The notes beneath the pieces are model-generated. The model ran no database searches, was not told the DNA's origin, and was given only the letters and a program-made list of their open reading frames with translations. Of a stretch of 64,000 nt of DNA, positions 8,619-16,800 are shown piece after piece (position 1 is the first letter of the stretch; the number at the start of each line of letters is the position of its first letter). The stretch is taken from the NCBI GenBank assembly GCA_017999365.1, contig JAGNLW010000004.1:1-64000 (forward strand). The letters are read 5' to 3'. A program made the position numbers and the translations under genes. Origin of the DNA: Candidatus Aminicenantota bacterium (lineage in GTDB: Bacteria > Acidobacteriota > Aminicenantia > Aminicenantales > Saccharicenantaceae).

Positions 8619-10744
8619 TGAAGCGGACGGGCACGATCCTCGCGGCGGCCGCCCTCCTCGCCCTGGCCTCTCCCCTCTCCGCCTATGTCGGGCCGGGAGC
8701 CGGCTTCGCCTTCCTGTCCTCCTTCCTGGTCCTCTTCCTGACCTTCGTCCTGGCCCTGTTCTCGTTCCTGTCCTGGCCCTTCCGCTTCCTGTGGCGGACG
8801 GTCCGCGGCCGGCGGGCCCTCGGCCGCAGCCGCGTCGACCGCGTCGTCATCCTCGGGCTCGACGGCATGGAGCCGACGCTGGCCGAGAAGTTCATGGCCG
8901 AAGGCAAACTCCCGAACCTGGCCCGGCTGCGGAAGGACGGGGCCTACGCCCGCCTGCGGACGACGACCCCGGCCATCTCGCCCGTCGCCTGGTCGTCCTT
9001 CATGACCGGCTCGGAGCCCTCCAAGCACAACATCTTCGACTTCCTCAGCCGGGACCCCCGGACCTATCTCCCGAACCTGTCCTCGGCCCGCATCGGCCGG
9101 CCTAAACGGACCCTGGCCCTGGGCAAATACCTCGTCCCTCTCTCCAAGCCCGAGGTCCGGGGGATGCGCCGGAGCGTGCCGTTCTGGAAGATCCTCGGCG
9201 AGAAGGGCGTGCCGGCGACGGTCCTGCGCGTACCCATCACCTTCCCGCCGGAGAAGTTCAAGGGCCACCTGCTCTCCGGCATGTGCGCCCCCGATCTCAA
9301 GGGCAGCCAGGGGACGTTCGCCTTCTTCACCGAGGACGCCGAGAAGGTCCGGAAGCGCGAGGGCGGCGTGGCCGTCCTCGTCCGCCGCGAAGGCGACGTC
9401 ATCCGGACCGAGCTCTCGGGCCCGGAGAACTCGCTCCTCAAGGTCCCCGAGGAGATCCGGCTACCCCTGACCGTGACCATCGACCGGGCGGCCGGCGGGG
9501 CCCGCGTCGCCGTCGGCCGGGAGAAGCCGTTCTTCCTCAAAGAGAAGACCTTCAGCCCGTGGACCCCGGTCGTCTTCCGGGCCGGCCTGGGGGTCAAGGT
9601 CCGGGGCATCTGCCGCTTCCGCATCGCCTCGCTCGAGCCCCCGTTCGAGATGTACATCACGCCCCTCAACATCGACCCCGAGAAGCCGGCCCTGCCCATC
9701 TCCCACCCGTTCATCTACTCCGTCTACCTGGCCAAGCTCCTGGGCCGCTACATCACCCTGGGCGAGGCCAACGACACCTGGGCCCTCAACGAAGGCGCCC
9801 TCGACGAGAAGGCCTTCCTCGAACTGACCTACGACAACCACGAGGCCTGGGAGGCCATGCTCCGGAACGCCCTGGCCAAGACCTCGAAGGGCCTGGTCAC
9901 GATCGTCTTCGAGACGACCGACAGCATCCAGCACATGTTCTTCCGCTATCTCGACAAGGCCCACCCGGCCCTCAAGACCGGACAGGCCCGGATGAGCGCG
10001 GCCGTCGTCGAGGACCTCTATAAGAAGATGGACGGGCTCGTCGGCCGGGTCGCCGCCGGTCTCGGCCCGCGGGACGCCCTGTTCGTCATGTCCGACCACG
10101 GCTTCAAGTCCTTCCGCCGCGGGGTCAACCTCAATTCCTGGCTCCGGAAGAACGGCTACCTGGCCCTGAACGAGGGACGGGAGACGAGCGGCGAATGGTT
10201 CAAGGACGTCGACTGGGGGCGGACCCGGGCCTACGGCCTGGGGCTCGGCGGCATCTACCTCAACCTCGAGGGGCGCGAGGCCCGCGGGACGGTCGCGCCC
10301 GGCGCCGCCGCCGCGGCCCTCAAGGCCGAGCTGGCCCGCAAGCTCGAGGCCCTGCGCGACGGGCCGAACGGCCCGCCGGCCGTCAGCCGCGTCTACGACC
10401 GCGACGCGGTCTATGCCGGGCCGTACAAGGACAACGCTCCCGACCTCATCGTCGGGTACAACGAGGGCTACCGGGCCTCCTGGGACGGCGTCACCGGCAT
10501 CGTCGACGACACCGTCGTCGAGGACAACGTCAAGGCCTGGAGCGGCGACCACTGCATCGACCCCGCCCTGGTGCCGGGCGTGCTGTTCTCGAACCTGCGC
10601 CTGAGGACCGACAAGCCCTCCATCATGGACCTGGCCCCGACCGTGCTGGAGCTCTTCGGCCTCGCGCCGCCGGCCCATATGGACGGCCGCGGCCTGGTCG
10701 ATGTCGCCGCCCTCTCTCCCGGGGCGAAGGGAAGGACGACATGA
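8618..10744 (+). CDS. Alkaline phosphatase superfamily protein B (membrane-anchored paralogue)
   Basis: A 708-residue protein starting at the ATG in the TGATG overlap. Residues 1-22 form a signal peptide or first membrane segment. A short AYVGPGAGF stretch and a second, Phe/Leu-rich segment (about 30-58) follow, so the catalytic domain is anchored by its N-terminus. Motifs are VILGLDGMEP, PAISPVAWSSFMTG with the likely Ser nucleophile, and FVMSDHGF. Compared with paralogue A it has an inserted domain of roughly 200 residues between the nucleophile and the SDHGF motif. It is clearly homologous to paralogue C over the whole catalytic part. Its stop overlaps the next ATG (ATGA). The substrate is unknown; an extracytoplasmic phosphoester or phospho-head-group is likely. 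Confidence 0.85.
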   Translation: MKRTGTILAAAALLALASPLSAYVGPGAGFAFLSSFLVLFLTFVLALFSFLSWPFRFLWRTVRGRRALGRSRVDRVVILGLDGMEPTLAEKFMAEGKLPNLARLRKDGAYARLRTTTPAISPVAWSSFMTGSEPSKHNIFDFLSRDPRTYLPNLSSARIGRPKRTLALGKYLVPLSKPEVRGMRRSVPFWKILGEKGVPATVLRVPITFPPEKFKGHLLSGMCAPDLKGSQGTFAFFTEDAEKVRKREGGVAVLVRREGDVIRTELSGPENSLLKVPEEIRLPLTVTIDRAAGGARVAVGREKPFFLKEKTFSPWTPVVFRAGLGVKVRGICRFRIASLEPPFEMYITPLNIDPEKPALPISHPFIYSVYLAKLLGRYITLGEANDTWALNEGALDEKAFLELTYDNHEAWEAMLRNALAKTSKGLVTIVFETTDSIQHMFFRYLDKAHPALKTGQARMSAAVVEDLYKKMDGLVGRVAAGLGPRDALFVMSDHGFKSFRRGVNLNSWLRKNGYLALNEGRETSGEWFKDVDWGRTRAYGLGLGGIYLNLEGREARGTVAPGAAAAALKAELARKLEALRDGPNGPPAVSRVYDRDAVYAGPYKDNAPDLIVGYNEGYRASWDGVTGIVDDTVVEDNVKAWSGDHCIDPALVPGVLFSNLRLRTDKPSIMDLAPTVLELFGLAPPAHMDGRGLVDVAALSPGAKGRTT

Positions 10745-12756
10745 GCGGACACGGGCGCGCCCGCCTCTCGCGGCGGGAATTCCTCAAGGCCGGCGTGGCC
10801 GCTTCGGCCGCGCTGGGACTGGGCGGAGCGGCCCGGCTCGCTCCCCGCTCGCCCGGCCCGGCACGCAGCGCGAAGAAGGTCGTCGTCCTCGGTCTCGACG
10901 GCCTCGATCCCGTCCTGACGAGGCGCTGGATCGACGAGGGCCGCCTGCCGGCCTTCCGCCGCCTCCTCGAACAGGGCGGCGACTTCCGGCCGCTCGGCAC
11001 CAGCCTGCCGCCCCAGACCCCCGTGGCCTGGTCCAACTTCATCACCGGCATGGACCCCGGCGGGCACGCCATCTTCGACTTCTTCAACCGCGATCCCAAG
11101 ACCTACGTGCCCGTCTTCTCGGCCACCGAGACGATCGGCGGGGGGAAGACCATCCGCCTGGGCAAGACGCTCATCCCCCTCTCGGGCGGACGGGTCCGGA
11201 ACCTCCGCAAGGGCCGGGCCTTCTGGCAGGTCCTCGAGGAGCACGGCGTCCCGGCGACCGTATTCAAGATGCCCTCGAACTACCCGCCCGTGGAGTCGGA
11301 GCAGCGGACGCTCGCCGGCATGAACACGCCCGACCTCAAGGGCTCGTACGGCATCTTCAGCTATTACACGAACGCCTCGGCGTCCGTCGTCCAGGAGGCC
11401 GGCGGCGGCGGCCGGGTCATCGACGTCTTCGTCGTCGGCAACCGGGTCGAAGCCGATCTCAAAGGCCCGACGAACGCCTTCAAGGTCGGCGCCCCGGAGG
11501 CGTCCGTGCCCTTCCAGGTCTTCCTCGACCCCGAGCACGCCGCGGCCAAGATCGCCCTCCAGGGCCGCGAGTTCGTCCTCCGCCAGGGCGAGTGGAGCGG
11601 CTGGCAGCGGGTCCGCTTCGGCCTCATGCCGACTCAGAGCGTCCACGGCATCTGCCTGTTCTACCTCAAGGAGGTCCGGCCCAAGTTCAAGCTCTACGTC
11701 TCGCCCATCCACATGGACCCGGCCCGCCCGGCCCTGCCCATCTCCACGCCGGAGTCCTACGCCCGGGAGCTCGAACGGCGCTTCGGCCCCTATTTCACCA
11801 AAGGGCTGCCGGCCGACACGAGCGCCCTGGAGAACGGCGTCCTGGACGAGGAGGAGTTCCTCCATCTCGACGACCTCGTCTACGAGGAGAGCATGGCCAT
11901 GCTCGAATACGAGCTCGGCCGCTTCGACGGGGGCCTCCTGTTCTACTATTTCTCCAACGCCGACCAGCGCCAGCACATGTTCTGGCGCCTGACCGATCCC
12001 GGCCACCCGGCCTACGACGAAAAGCTGGCCGCCCGCTTCGGCGACGTCATCGCCCGGACCTACGCCGAGATGGACAGGGCCCTCGACCTGGCCCTGCGCA
12101 AGGCGGACCGCGACACGGTCGTCCTGGTCATGTCCGACCACGGTTTCAACACCTTCCGCCGCGGTTTCAACCTCAACACCTGGCTCGTCCGCGAGGGCTT
12201 CCACCGGCTCAAGCGGCCCTGGAAGCAGGAGGAGTCGGCCTACTTCGACAACACGGACTGGTCGAAGACCCGGGCCTACGGCATGGGCCTCAACGGCCTC
12301 TACATCAACGAGCGCGGCCGCGAGGGCGAGGGCGCCGTGGAGCCGGGCGCCGACAAGGACAACCTCGTCCGGGAGATCGTCCGCAGGCTCGAGGCCCTGA
12401 CCGACCCGGCGACGGGCGAGAAGGTCGTCCGCCGGGCCTTCGTGGCCAAGGACACTTATCGCGGCCGCAACCTCGAGAACGCCCCGGACATCGTCCTGGG
12501 CTTCGCCCCGGGCTACCGCATCTCCTGGCAGTCCCCGCTCGGCGGCTTCCCGCGCGAGGTCCTCGAGGACAACACCCAGCGCTGGAGCGGCGACCACATG
12601 TCGGCCCCGGATGTCCTGCCGGGCATCGCTTTCGCCAACCGGAGATTCACGGCCGCGGACCCGGCCCTGGAGGACCTGACGGCCTCCGTGCTGGGCGTCT
12701 ACGGCGTCGAGCGTCCGGCCGGCATGATCGGCCGCGACGTCCTCGCCAAAACCTGA
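10741..12756 (+). CDS. Alkaline phosphatase superfamily protein C (Tat-exported paralogue)
   Basis: A 671-residue protein with an N-terminal Tat signal: LSRREFLKAG (twin Arg at 11-12), then an Ala/Gly hydrophobic stretch, with the mature domain from about residue 40. Catalytic motifs are VVLGLDGLDP, PPQTPVAWSNFITG with a Thr at the nucleophile position, and LVMSDHGF. It shares the large inserted domain of paralogue B, including an LPIS-P-S/F-Y stretch and a Q-HMF-R motif. Tat export implies folding, and perhaps metal loading, before export. The start is fixed by the ATGA overlap with paralogue B. It is followed 19 bp later by the small ribbon-helix-helix-like gene. The substrate is unknown. 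Confidence 0.87.
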   Translation: MSGHGRARLSRREFLKAGVAASAALGLGGAARLAPRSPGPARSAKKVVVLGLDGLDPVLTRRWIDEGRLPAFRRLLEQGGDFRPLGTSLPPQTPVAWSNFITGMDPGGHAIFDFFNRDPKTYVPVFSATETIGGGKTIRLGKTLIPLSGGRVRNLRKGRAFWQVLEEHGVPATVFKMPSNYPPVESEQRTLAGMNTPDLKGSYGIFSYYTNASASVVQEAGGGGRVIDVFVVGNRVEADLKGPTNAFKVGAPEASVPFQVFLDPEHAAAKIALQGREFVLRQGEWSGWQRVRFGLMPTQSVHGICLFYLKEVRPKFKLYVSPIHMDPARPALPISTPESYARELERRFGPYFTKGLPADTSALENGVLDEEEFLHLDDLVYEESMAMLEYELGRFDGGLLFYYFSNADQRQHMFWRLTDPGHPAYDEKLAARFGDVIARTYAEMDRALDLALRKADRDTVVLVMSDHGFNTFRRGFNLNTWLVREGFHRLKRPWKQEESAYFDNTDWSKTRAYGMGLNGLYINERGREGEGAVEPGADKDNLVREIVRRLEALTDPATGEKVVRRAFVAKDTYRGRNLENAPDIVLGFAPGYRISWQSPLGGFPREVLEDNTQRWSGDHMSAPDVLPGIAFANRRFTAADPALEDLTASVLGVYGVERPAGMIGRDVLAKT

Positions 12757-12775
12757 CCGGACAAGGAGCATCGCC

Positions 12776-12967
12776 ATGGCCACCGCGAAAGTCGCCGTCG
12801 ACAAGGCCCTCTTCGCCAAGATCAAGAAGTACGCCGAGATGTCCGGCTACTCCTCGGTCGAGGAATTCGTCGCCCACTGCCTGGAGAAGGAAGTGGCCAA
12901 GATCGAGGAGGCCGACTCCGAGGAGGAGATCAAGAAGAAGCTCAAGGGGCTGGGCTACATCGGCTGA
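12776..12967 (+). CDS. 63-residue ribbon-helix-helix-like protein ending in GLGYIG
   Basis: A small protein with a strong AAGGAG ribosome binding site 7 nt before its ATG. Residues 5-42 read like a ribbon-helix-helix domain: a beta-strand-like KVAVDKALF, then KIKKYAEMSGYSSVEEFV and a helix to about residue 42. This is followed by an acidic linker and the tail KKKLKGLGYIG. A C-terminal L-x-x-LGY-(I/V/L) tail is, from memory, common at the ends of sulfatase/alkaline-phosphatase-fold proteins in related bacteria, but here it sits on a separate small protein beside such enzymes. It may be a regulator or an adaptor. No toxin partner lies beside it, so an antitoxin role is not supported. Confidence 0.75.
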   Translation: MATAKVAVDKALFAKIKKYAEMSGYSSVEEFVAHCLEKEVAKIEEADSEEEIKKKLKGLGYIG

Positions 12968-12973
12968 GGCCCC

Positions 12974-13801
12974 ATGCACGCCGTCAACGTCGTCTTCGGC
13001 GGGCTCGTCGGGGCGGTCCTCTGGCCCTTCCGGGGGATGTCCCCGTGGGTCGGGCTGACCGCCGTCTCCCTGCTGACGGCCCTGCTCATGCTCGAGGTCT
13101 ACAAGCTGACCTCGAACCAGGCGGCCATCCGCCGGGCCAAGGACCGCATCAAGGCCCACTTGCTGGAGATGCGCTTGTACAAGGACGACATGCGGGTGAC
13201 CCTGTCGGCCCAGGCCGGCGTGCTCAAGGCCAACCTGAGCTATCTCGCCGCGAACCTCAAGCCCCTGGCCGTCATGATCGTGCCGCTCGTCCTCATCCTG
13301 GCCCAGCTCTCGGTCTGGTACGACCGGGCCCCGCTCGCGACGGGGAGGGAGACCCTGGTCAAGGCCCGTTTCGAGGCGGGCGTCGACCCCGCCTCGCTCG
13401 ACCTGGCTCTCGAGCCTCCCCCCTTCGTCGAGGTCACCTCGCCGGCCGTGCGCATCGCCGATCTGGGCGAGGCCGTCTGGCGCGTCCGGGCCGTCGGGCC
13501 CGGCTCGGGGCGCCTCGTCGTCCGGGCCGGCTCGTTGGCCTTCGGCAAGACCGTGGCGGCCGGCGGGGACCGCCTGGCCCGCATCTCGGCCTTGGCCTCG
13601 CGCGGCTCGCTCGCCGAGCGCGTGCTCTACCCCGGCGAGCCCCCTCTGCCCGGGGGCGGCCCCGTCCGTTCGATCGAAGTCCTCTACCCGGCCGCCGCCC
13701 TCCCGGCCTTCGGCCTGAACGTCCACTGGCTCGTCGCCTACCTCGTCCTGTCGATCGTCCTCGGCTTCGCGTTGAAGGGCGTCCTCAAGGTCGAGATCTG
13801 A
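12974..13801 (+). CDS. Membrane protein with Oxa1/EMC3/DUF106-like layout
   Basis: A 275-residue membrane protein. Layout: a membrane segment at about 24-42; a strongly charged helical hairpin region at about 48-92 (AIRRAKDRIKAHLLEMRLYK and onward); a second segment at about 94-115; an extracytoplasmic beta-rich domain at about 116-245; a last segment at about 248-270. One segment, a cytosolic basic coiled coil, then further segments is the arrangement of the Oxa1 superfamily (YidC, EMC3, TMCO1, archaeal DUF106), which inserts proteins into membranes. The match is by topology and general character, not by a diagnostic motif. It is the last gene of the coupled phosphodiesterase-fold cluster, 6 bp after the small protein. 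Confidence 0.6.
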   Translation: MHAVNVVFGGLVGAVLWPFRGMSPWVGLTAVSLLTALLMLEVYKLTSNQAAIRRAKDRIKAHLLEMRLYKDDMRVTLSAQAGVLKANLSYLAANLKPLAVMIVPLVLILAQLSVWYDRAPLATGRETLVKARFEAGVDPASLDLALEPPPFVEVTSPAVRIADLGEAVWRVRAVGPGSGRLVVRAGSLAFGKTVAAGGDRLARISALASRGSLAERVLYPGEPPLPGGGPVRSIEVLYPAAALPAFGLNVHWLVAYLVLSIVLGFALKGVLKVEI

Positions 13802-13823
13802 ATCCCCGCGTGAGAGGCTGTCC

Positions 13824-14945
13824 ATGAAGATCGACCTGTTCAAGATGGAACGCATGCAGTCGGTCTGGGAGAACGTCGTCGACTACAACCTGTCCGAGAG
13901 CGGCGTCCACCCCATGACCCTGTCCGAGCTCCTGACCCCGGCCCAGCTCGAGGAGCTGACCCGGGTCGAGCTCGGCTACACCCAGACCAACGGCACCGTC
14001 CCCCTGCGCGAGCGCATCGCCGCGCTCTACCCCGGCGCCGGCCTGGAGCAGATCCTGACCACGGCCGGTTCCTCGGAGGCCAACTTCCTGCTCATGTGGA
14101 GCCTCATCGAGCCGGGCGACGAAGTCCTCTTCGAGCTGCCCAATTACATGCAGATGGGCGGCCTGATGCGGGCCTTCGGGGCCAAGGTCAAGACTTTCAC
14201 CCTGAGGGAGGAGCTCGACTGGCAGCCCGACCTCGACGAGCTGGCCCGGCTGGTGACGCCGAAAACCAAGCTCATCGTCCTGACCAATCCGAACAATCCG
14301 ACCGGCTCGGTCCTCACCCCCGAGGTCATGAAGGCCGTCGTCGGCCTGGCCGAGAAGGCCGGGGCCTGGATCCTGGCCGACGAGGTCTACCGGGGCGCCG
14401 AGCTCTCCGGCGTCACGACCCCGAGCTTCTGGGGCCTGGCCGAGCGCGTCCTGGTCGTCAACGGCCTGTCCAAGGCCTACGGCCTGCCGGGCCTGCGCAT
14501 CGGCTGGATCGCCGGGCCCGAGGACGTCGTCAAGCGGACCTGGCCCTACCACGATTACACGACCATCTCGCCCTCGGCCCTGAGCGACCGGCTGGCCGCC
14601 TTCGCCCTGGAGCCGGCGGCCCGGGAGCGCATCCTGGCCCGGACCCGGGGCATCCTCAACGCCAACTTCCCCGTCCTGGAGGCCTGGCTCCGGGCCCACG
14701 GCGGGCTGTTCTCCTACCGGCCGCCCAAGGCCGGGGCCATCTGCTTCGCCCGCTACGGCCTGAAGGTCAATTCGACCGAGCTCGTCGAGCGCCTCATCCG
14801 GGAACAGAGCGTCCTGGCCGTCCCCGGGGACCACTTCGAGCTCGACGGCTACCTCCGGTTCGGTTACGGCCCCGGGGAGGCCTATCTCCGGGCGGCTTTG
14901 GCCCGGATCGACGAGACCCTTAAAAAAATCGGCGCGTCGTGGTAG
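13824..14945 (+). CDS. Class I/II PLP-dependent aminotransferase
   Basis: A 373-residue fold-type I aminotransferase. Visible motifs are NPNNPTG at 155-161, the Asp of LADEVYRG near 186, and the PLP Lys217 in GLSKAYGLPGLRIGW. It belongs to the broad aspartate/aromatic aminotransferase group and the amino donor cannot be told from sequence. It lies 22 bp after the Oxa1-like gene and may be part of the same transcript, though the functional link is unclear. The ribosome binding site (GAGAGG) is weak. Confidence 0.88.
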   Translation: MKIDLFKMERMQSVWENVVDYNLSESGVHPMTLSELLTPAQLEELTRVELGYTQTNGTVPLRERIAALYPGAGLEQILTTAGSSEANFLLMWSLIEPGDEVLFELPNYMQMGGLMRAFGAKVKTFTLREELDWQPDLDELARLVTPKTKLIVLTNPNNPTGSVLTPEVMKAVVGLAEKAGAWILADEVYRGAELSGVTTPSFWGLAERVLVVNGLSKAYGLPGLRIGWIAGPEDVVKRTWPYHDYTTISPSALSDRLAAFALEPAARERILARTRGILNANFPVLEAWLRAHGGLFSYRPPKAGAICFARYGLKVNSTELVERLIREQSVLAVPGDHFELDGYLRFGYGPGEAYLRAALARIDETLKKIGASW

Positions 14946-14948
14946 AAT
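14940..14948 (+). promoter_or_regulatory. Extended -10 promoter for the OmpH-like gene
   Basis: TGGTAGAAT is an extended -10 (TGn followed by TAGAAT) that overlaps the stop region of the aminotransferase. The matching -35 position is only an A-rich stretch. The predicted leader is about 50 nt and ends in a GGAGG ribosome binding site before the ATG at 15007. Confidence 0.5.
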
Positions 14949-15006
14949 ACTGCATCTATTCCCGAGTGGAATGAGTTAAGAGGATTAGGACACGATAGGA
15001 GGTCCC

Positions 15007-15555
15007 ATGAACAGATTCCGCACCCTCGCCCCCCTCGTCATCCTGTTCGTCCTGGCCGTCGTCGGCGCGACGTACGCCCAGCAGGTGAGCAAGGTGGCCA
15101 TCATCAACTCCCAGAAGGCGTTCGAGACCTGCGCCGAAGGCAAGAAGGCCCTGGCCCAGATGCAGGACCGCGACACCAAGATCAAGAACGACATCCAGAA
15201 GCTCGACGACGCCATCCGGCTGCTCGACAACAAGCTCTCGACGGGCCGGCTGACGATGACCAACGAGGCCCTGGCGGGCATCCAGTCCGACATCGAGAAG
15301 AAGTCGACCGAGCGCAAGCGCTACGAAGAGGACGCCACCCGCGACGGCCAGGCCTTCGCCAACAACCTCATCAACAAGATCCGCGGCGAGATGGTCGTCG
15401 TCATCGAGAACCTGGCCAAGGAGCGCGGTCTCGACCTCGTCCTCGACGCCATGTCGAGCGGCGTCGTCACGGCCAGCCCCACGATCGACATCACCGACGA
15501 GGTCATCCGTCGCTACGACCAGTCCAAGGCCGCGACGCCCCCCGTCAAGAAGTAA
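15007..15555 (+). CDS. OmpH/Skp-family periplasmic chaperone-like protein
   Basis: A 182-residue protein with an N-terminal signal peptide (about 1-24, cleaved near YAQQ). The mature part begins with the family pattern KVAIINSQKAFETCAEGK and continues as long charged coiled-coil helices to about residue 130. The end has the Skp/OmpH-like LVLDAMSSGVV and ITDEVIRRY segments. Family members hold unfolded outer-membrane proteins in the periplasm, so this suggests a diderm cell. The usual bamA and lpxD neighbours are absent here. It has its own promoter and is followed by a strong terminator. Confidence 0.87.
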   Translation: MNRFRTLAPLVILFVLAVVGATYAQQVSKVAIINSQKAFETCAEGKKALAQMQDRDTKIKNDIQKLDDAIRLLDNKLSTGRLTMTNEALAGIQSDIEKKSTERKRYEEDATRDGQAFANNLINKIRGEMVVVIENLAKERGLDLVLDAMSSGVVTASPTIDITDEVIRRYDQSKAATPPVKK

Positions 15556-15580
15556 GTCCCTCCGCCGAACGAGTCCCGAA

Positions 15581-15615
15581 GGGAGAAAGGCCCCCGCCTT
15601 TCTCCCTTTTCTTTT
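15581..15615 (+). terminator. Rho-independent terminator after the OmpH-like gene
   Basis: A 10-bp perfect stem (GGGAGAAAGG at 15581-15590 with CCTTTCTCCC at 15597-15606) with a 6-nt C-rich loop is followed by TTTTCTTTT. This is the clearest intrinsic terminator in the window. It also separates the gene from the convergent metallophosphoesterase. Confidence 0.85.
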
Positions 15616-15628
15616 GCCCGCGGCGAGT

Positions 15629-16789
15629 TCAGACCGCGGGCCGGTCGAAGGTGACGCGGATGCGGACGATCTCGGCCCGGCTGCCGACGCGCACCGGCGG
15701 TCCCCACGTCCCCGCGCCGCTCGTCACGTAGAAGTGGGTCTCCCCCTTCCGCCGATAGCCCCAGTTGAGCTCGTAGATGAAGCCGTTGATGACGTCGATC
15801 GGGAAGAGCTGGCCGTCGTGGGTGTGCCCGGAGATCTGGAGGGCGGCGCCCGCGGCGGCGGCCTCGTCGAGACGGAGGGGCTGGTGGTCGAGGACGACGA
15901 CGGGCAGGTCCGCCGCGGCCAGCCCGGATCTGTCGAGGATGCCGGGGATGGACAGGCGGACCTCGCCCCGGCCGAGCGAGCTCGGGTCGCGCCGCCCGAC
16001 GAGGCGGAAGGCCCCGCCCACTTCGACGGCCTCGTCCTGAAGGACTGTGACGCCGCAGGACCGGAGGCAGGCCAGGTTCCGCTCGAGCCCGCTGTAAAAC
16101 TCGTGGTTGCCGGGGCAGGCGTAGACGCCGAGCGGCGCCCGCAGGCCCCTCATGATCCCGCCCAGGCGGGCCTCGATGGCCTCGGTCACCGATTCGTCGA
16201 CGATGTCCCCGGCGAAGAGCACGGCGTCCGGGTCGAGCGCGTTGACGCGGGCCACGACCTTCTCGAGCCTTCGGGGGCCGACCAGGGCGCCCAGATGGAG
16301 GTCCGAAGCGGCCACCAGGGTCAGGCGTTCGACCGACCCGCTCCCGGCCGGCAGGCGGAGGTCGAGGTCGACCGTCCGCAGCCGGGTCGCGTTCCAGGCG
16401 CCGTAGGCGAGAACGAGGGCGACCACCCCGGCGGCGACGGCGAAGACCGCGAGGCCGGCCCGCGAGCCGGGGGCCGACCAGGCCCGCGGCAGGAACGGGA
16501 CGAAGGCGTTAGCCAGGCGCACGAGGTCGACGGCCAGGACGGCCATGACCGCGTAGAGCATCACGGCCATGTGGAACATGCCGGCCTCGGCCAGCACGGT
16601 GGCCAACCGGCCCCGGGCGCCGCTCAAAAGGATGCGGCCGACGGGAAAGGCCAGGGCCAGGGCGACGAACAGGACGAGGAACACCGTCCGGGCCAGGGGG
16701 GCCGCCGAGAGGGCCTGATAGCCGCGGCGGGCGACGTAGAAATTGACCAGGCCGTAGACGCTCAGGGCGATGGCCAGGAACAGGATCAT
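15629..16789 (-). CDS. Membrane-anchored calcineurin-like metallophosphoesterase
   Basis: A 386-residue protein with about four hydrophobic membrane segments in residues 1-145, then a metallophosphoesterase domain. The metal motifs are in order: ASDLHLG, FAGDIVD, CPGNHEF and SGHTHDGQ. The layout matches the YaeI/YkuE-like group, some of which act on lipid phosphates. I chose the ATG at 16789 because AAGGA lies 7 nt upstream; a GTG at 16804 in the overlap with the nitroreductase stop is the alternative. It is the second gene of a minus-strand pair. Confidence 0.88.
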   Translation of the reverse strand: MILFLAIALSVYGLVNFYVARRGYQALSAAPLARTVFLVLFVALALAFPVGRILLSGARGRLATVLAEAGMFHMAVMLYAVMAVLAVDLVRLANAFVPFLPRAWSAPGSRAGLAVFAVAAGVVALVLAYGAWNATRLRTVDLDLRLPAGSGSVERLTLVAASDLHLGALVGPRRLEKVVARVNALDPDAVLFAGDIVDESVTEAIEARLGGIMRGLRAPLGVYACPGNHEFYSGLERNLACLRSCGVTVLQDEAVEVGGAFRLVGRRDPSSLGRGEVRLSIPGILDRSGLAAADLPVVVLDHQPLRLDEAAAAGAALQISGHTHDGQLFPIDVINGFIYELNWGYRRKGETHFYVTSGAGTWGPPVRVGSRAEIVRIRVTFDRPAV

Positions 16790-16800
16790 GCGCCGGTCCT

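Noticed and set aside
10468-12825. 785-codon minus-strand frame across phosphodiesterase-fold paralogue C
   Set aside because: It mirrors the plus-strand gene, shows no domain, and crosses gene boundaries.
12776-12967. RHH-like protein as antitoxin of a toxin-antitoxin pair
   Set aside because: The neighbours are large phosphatase-fold and membrane genes, with no small toxin gene beside it.
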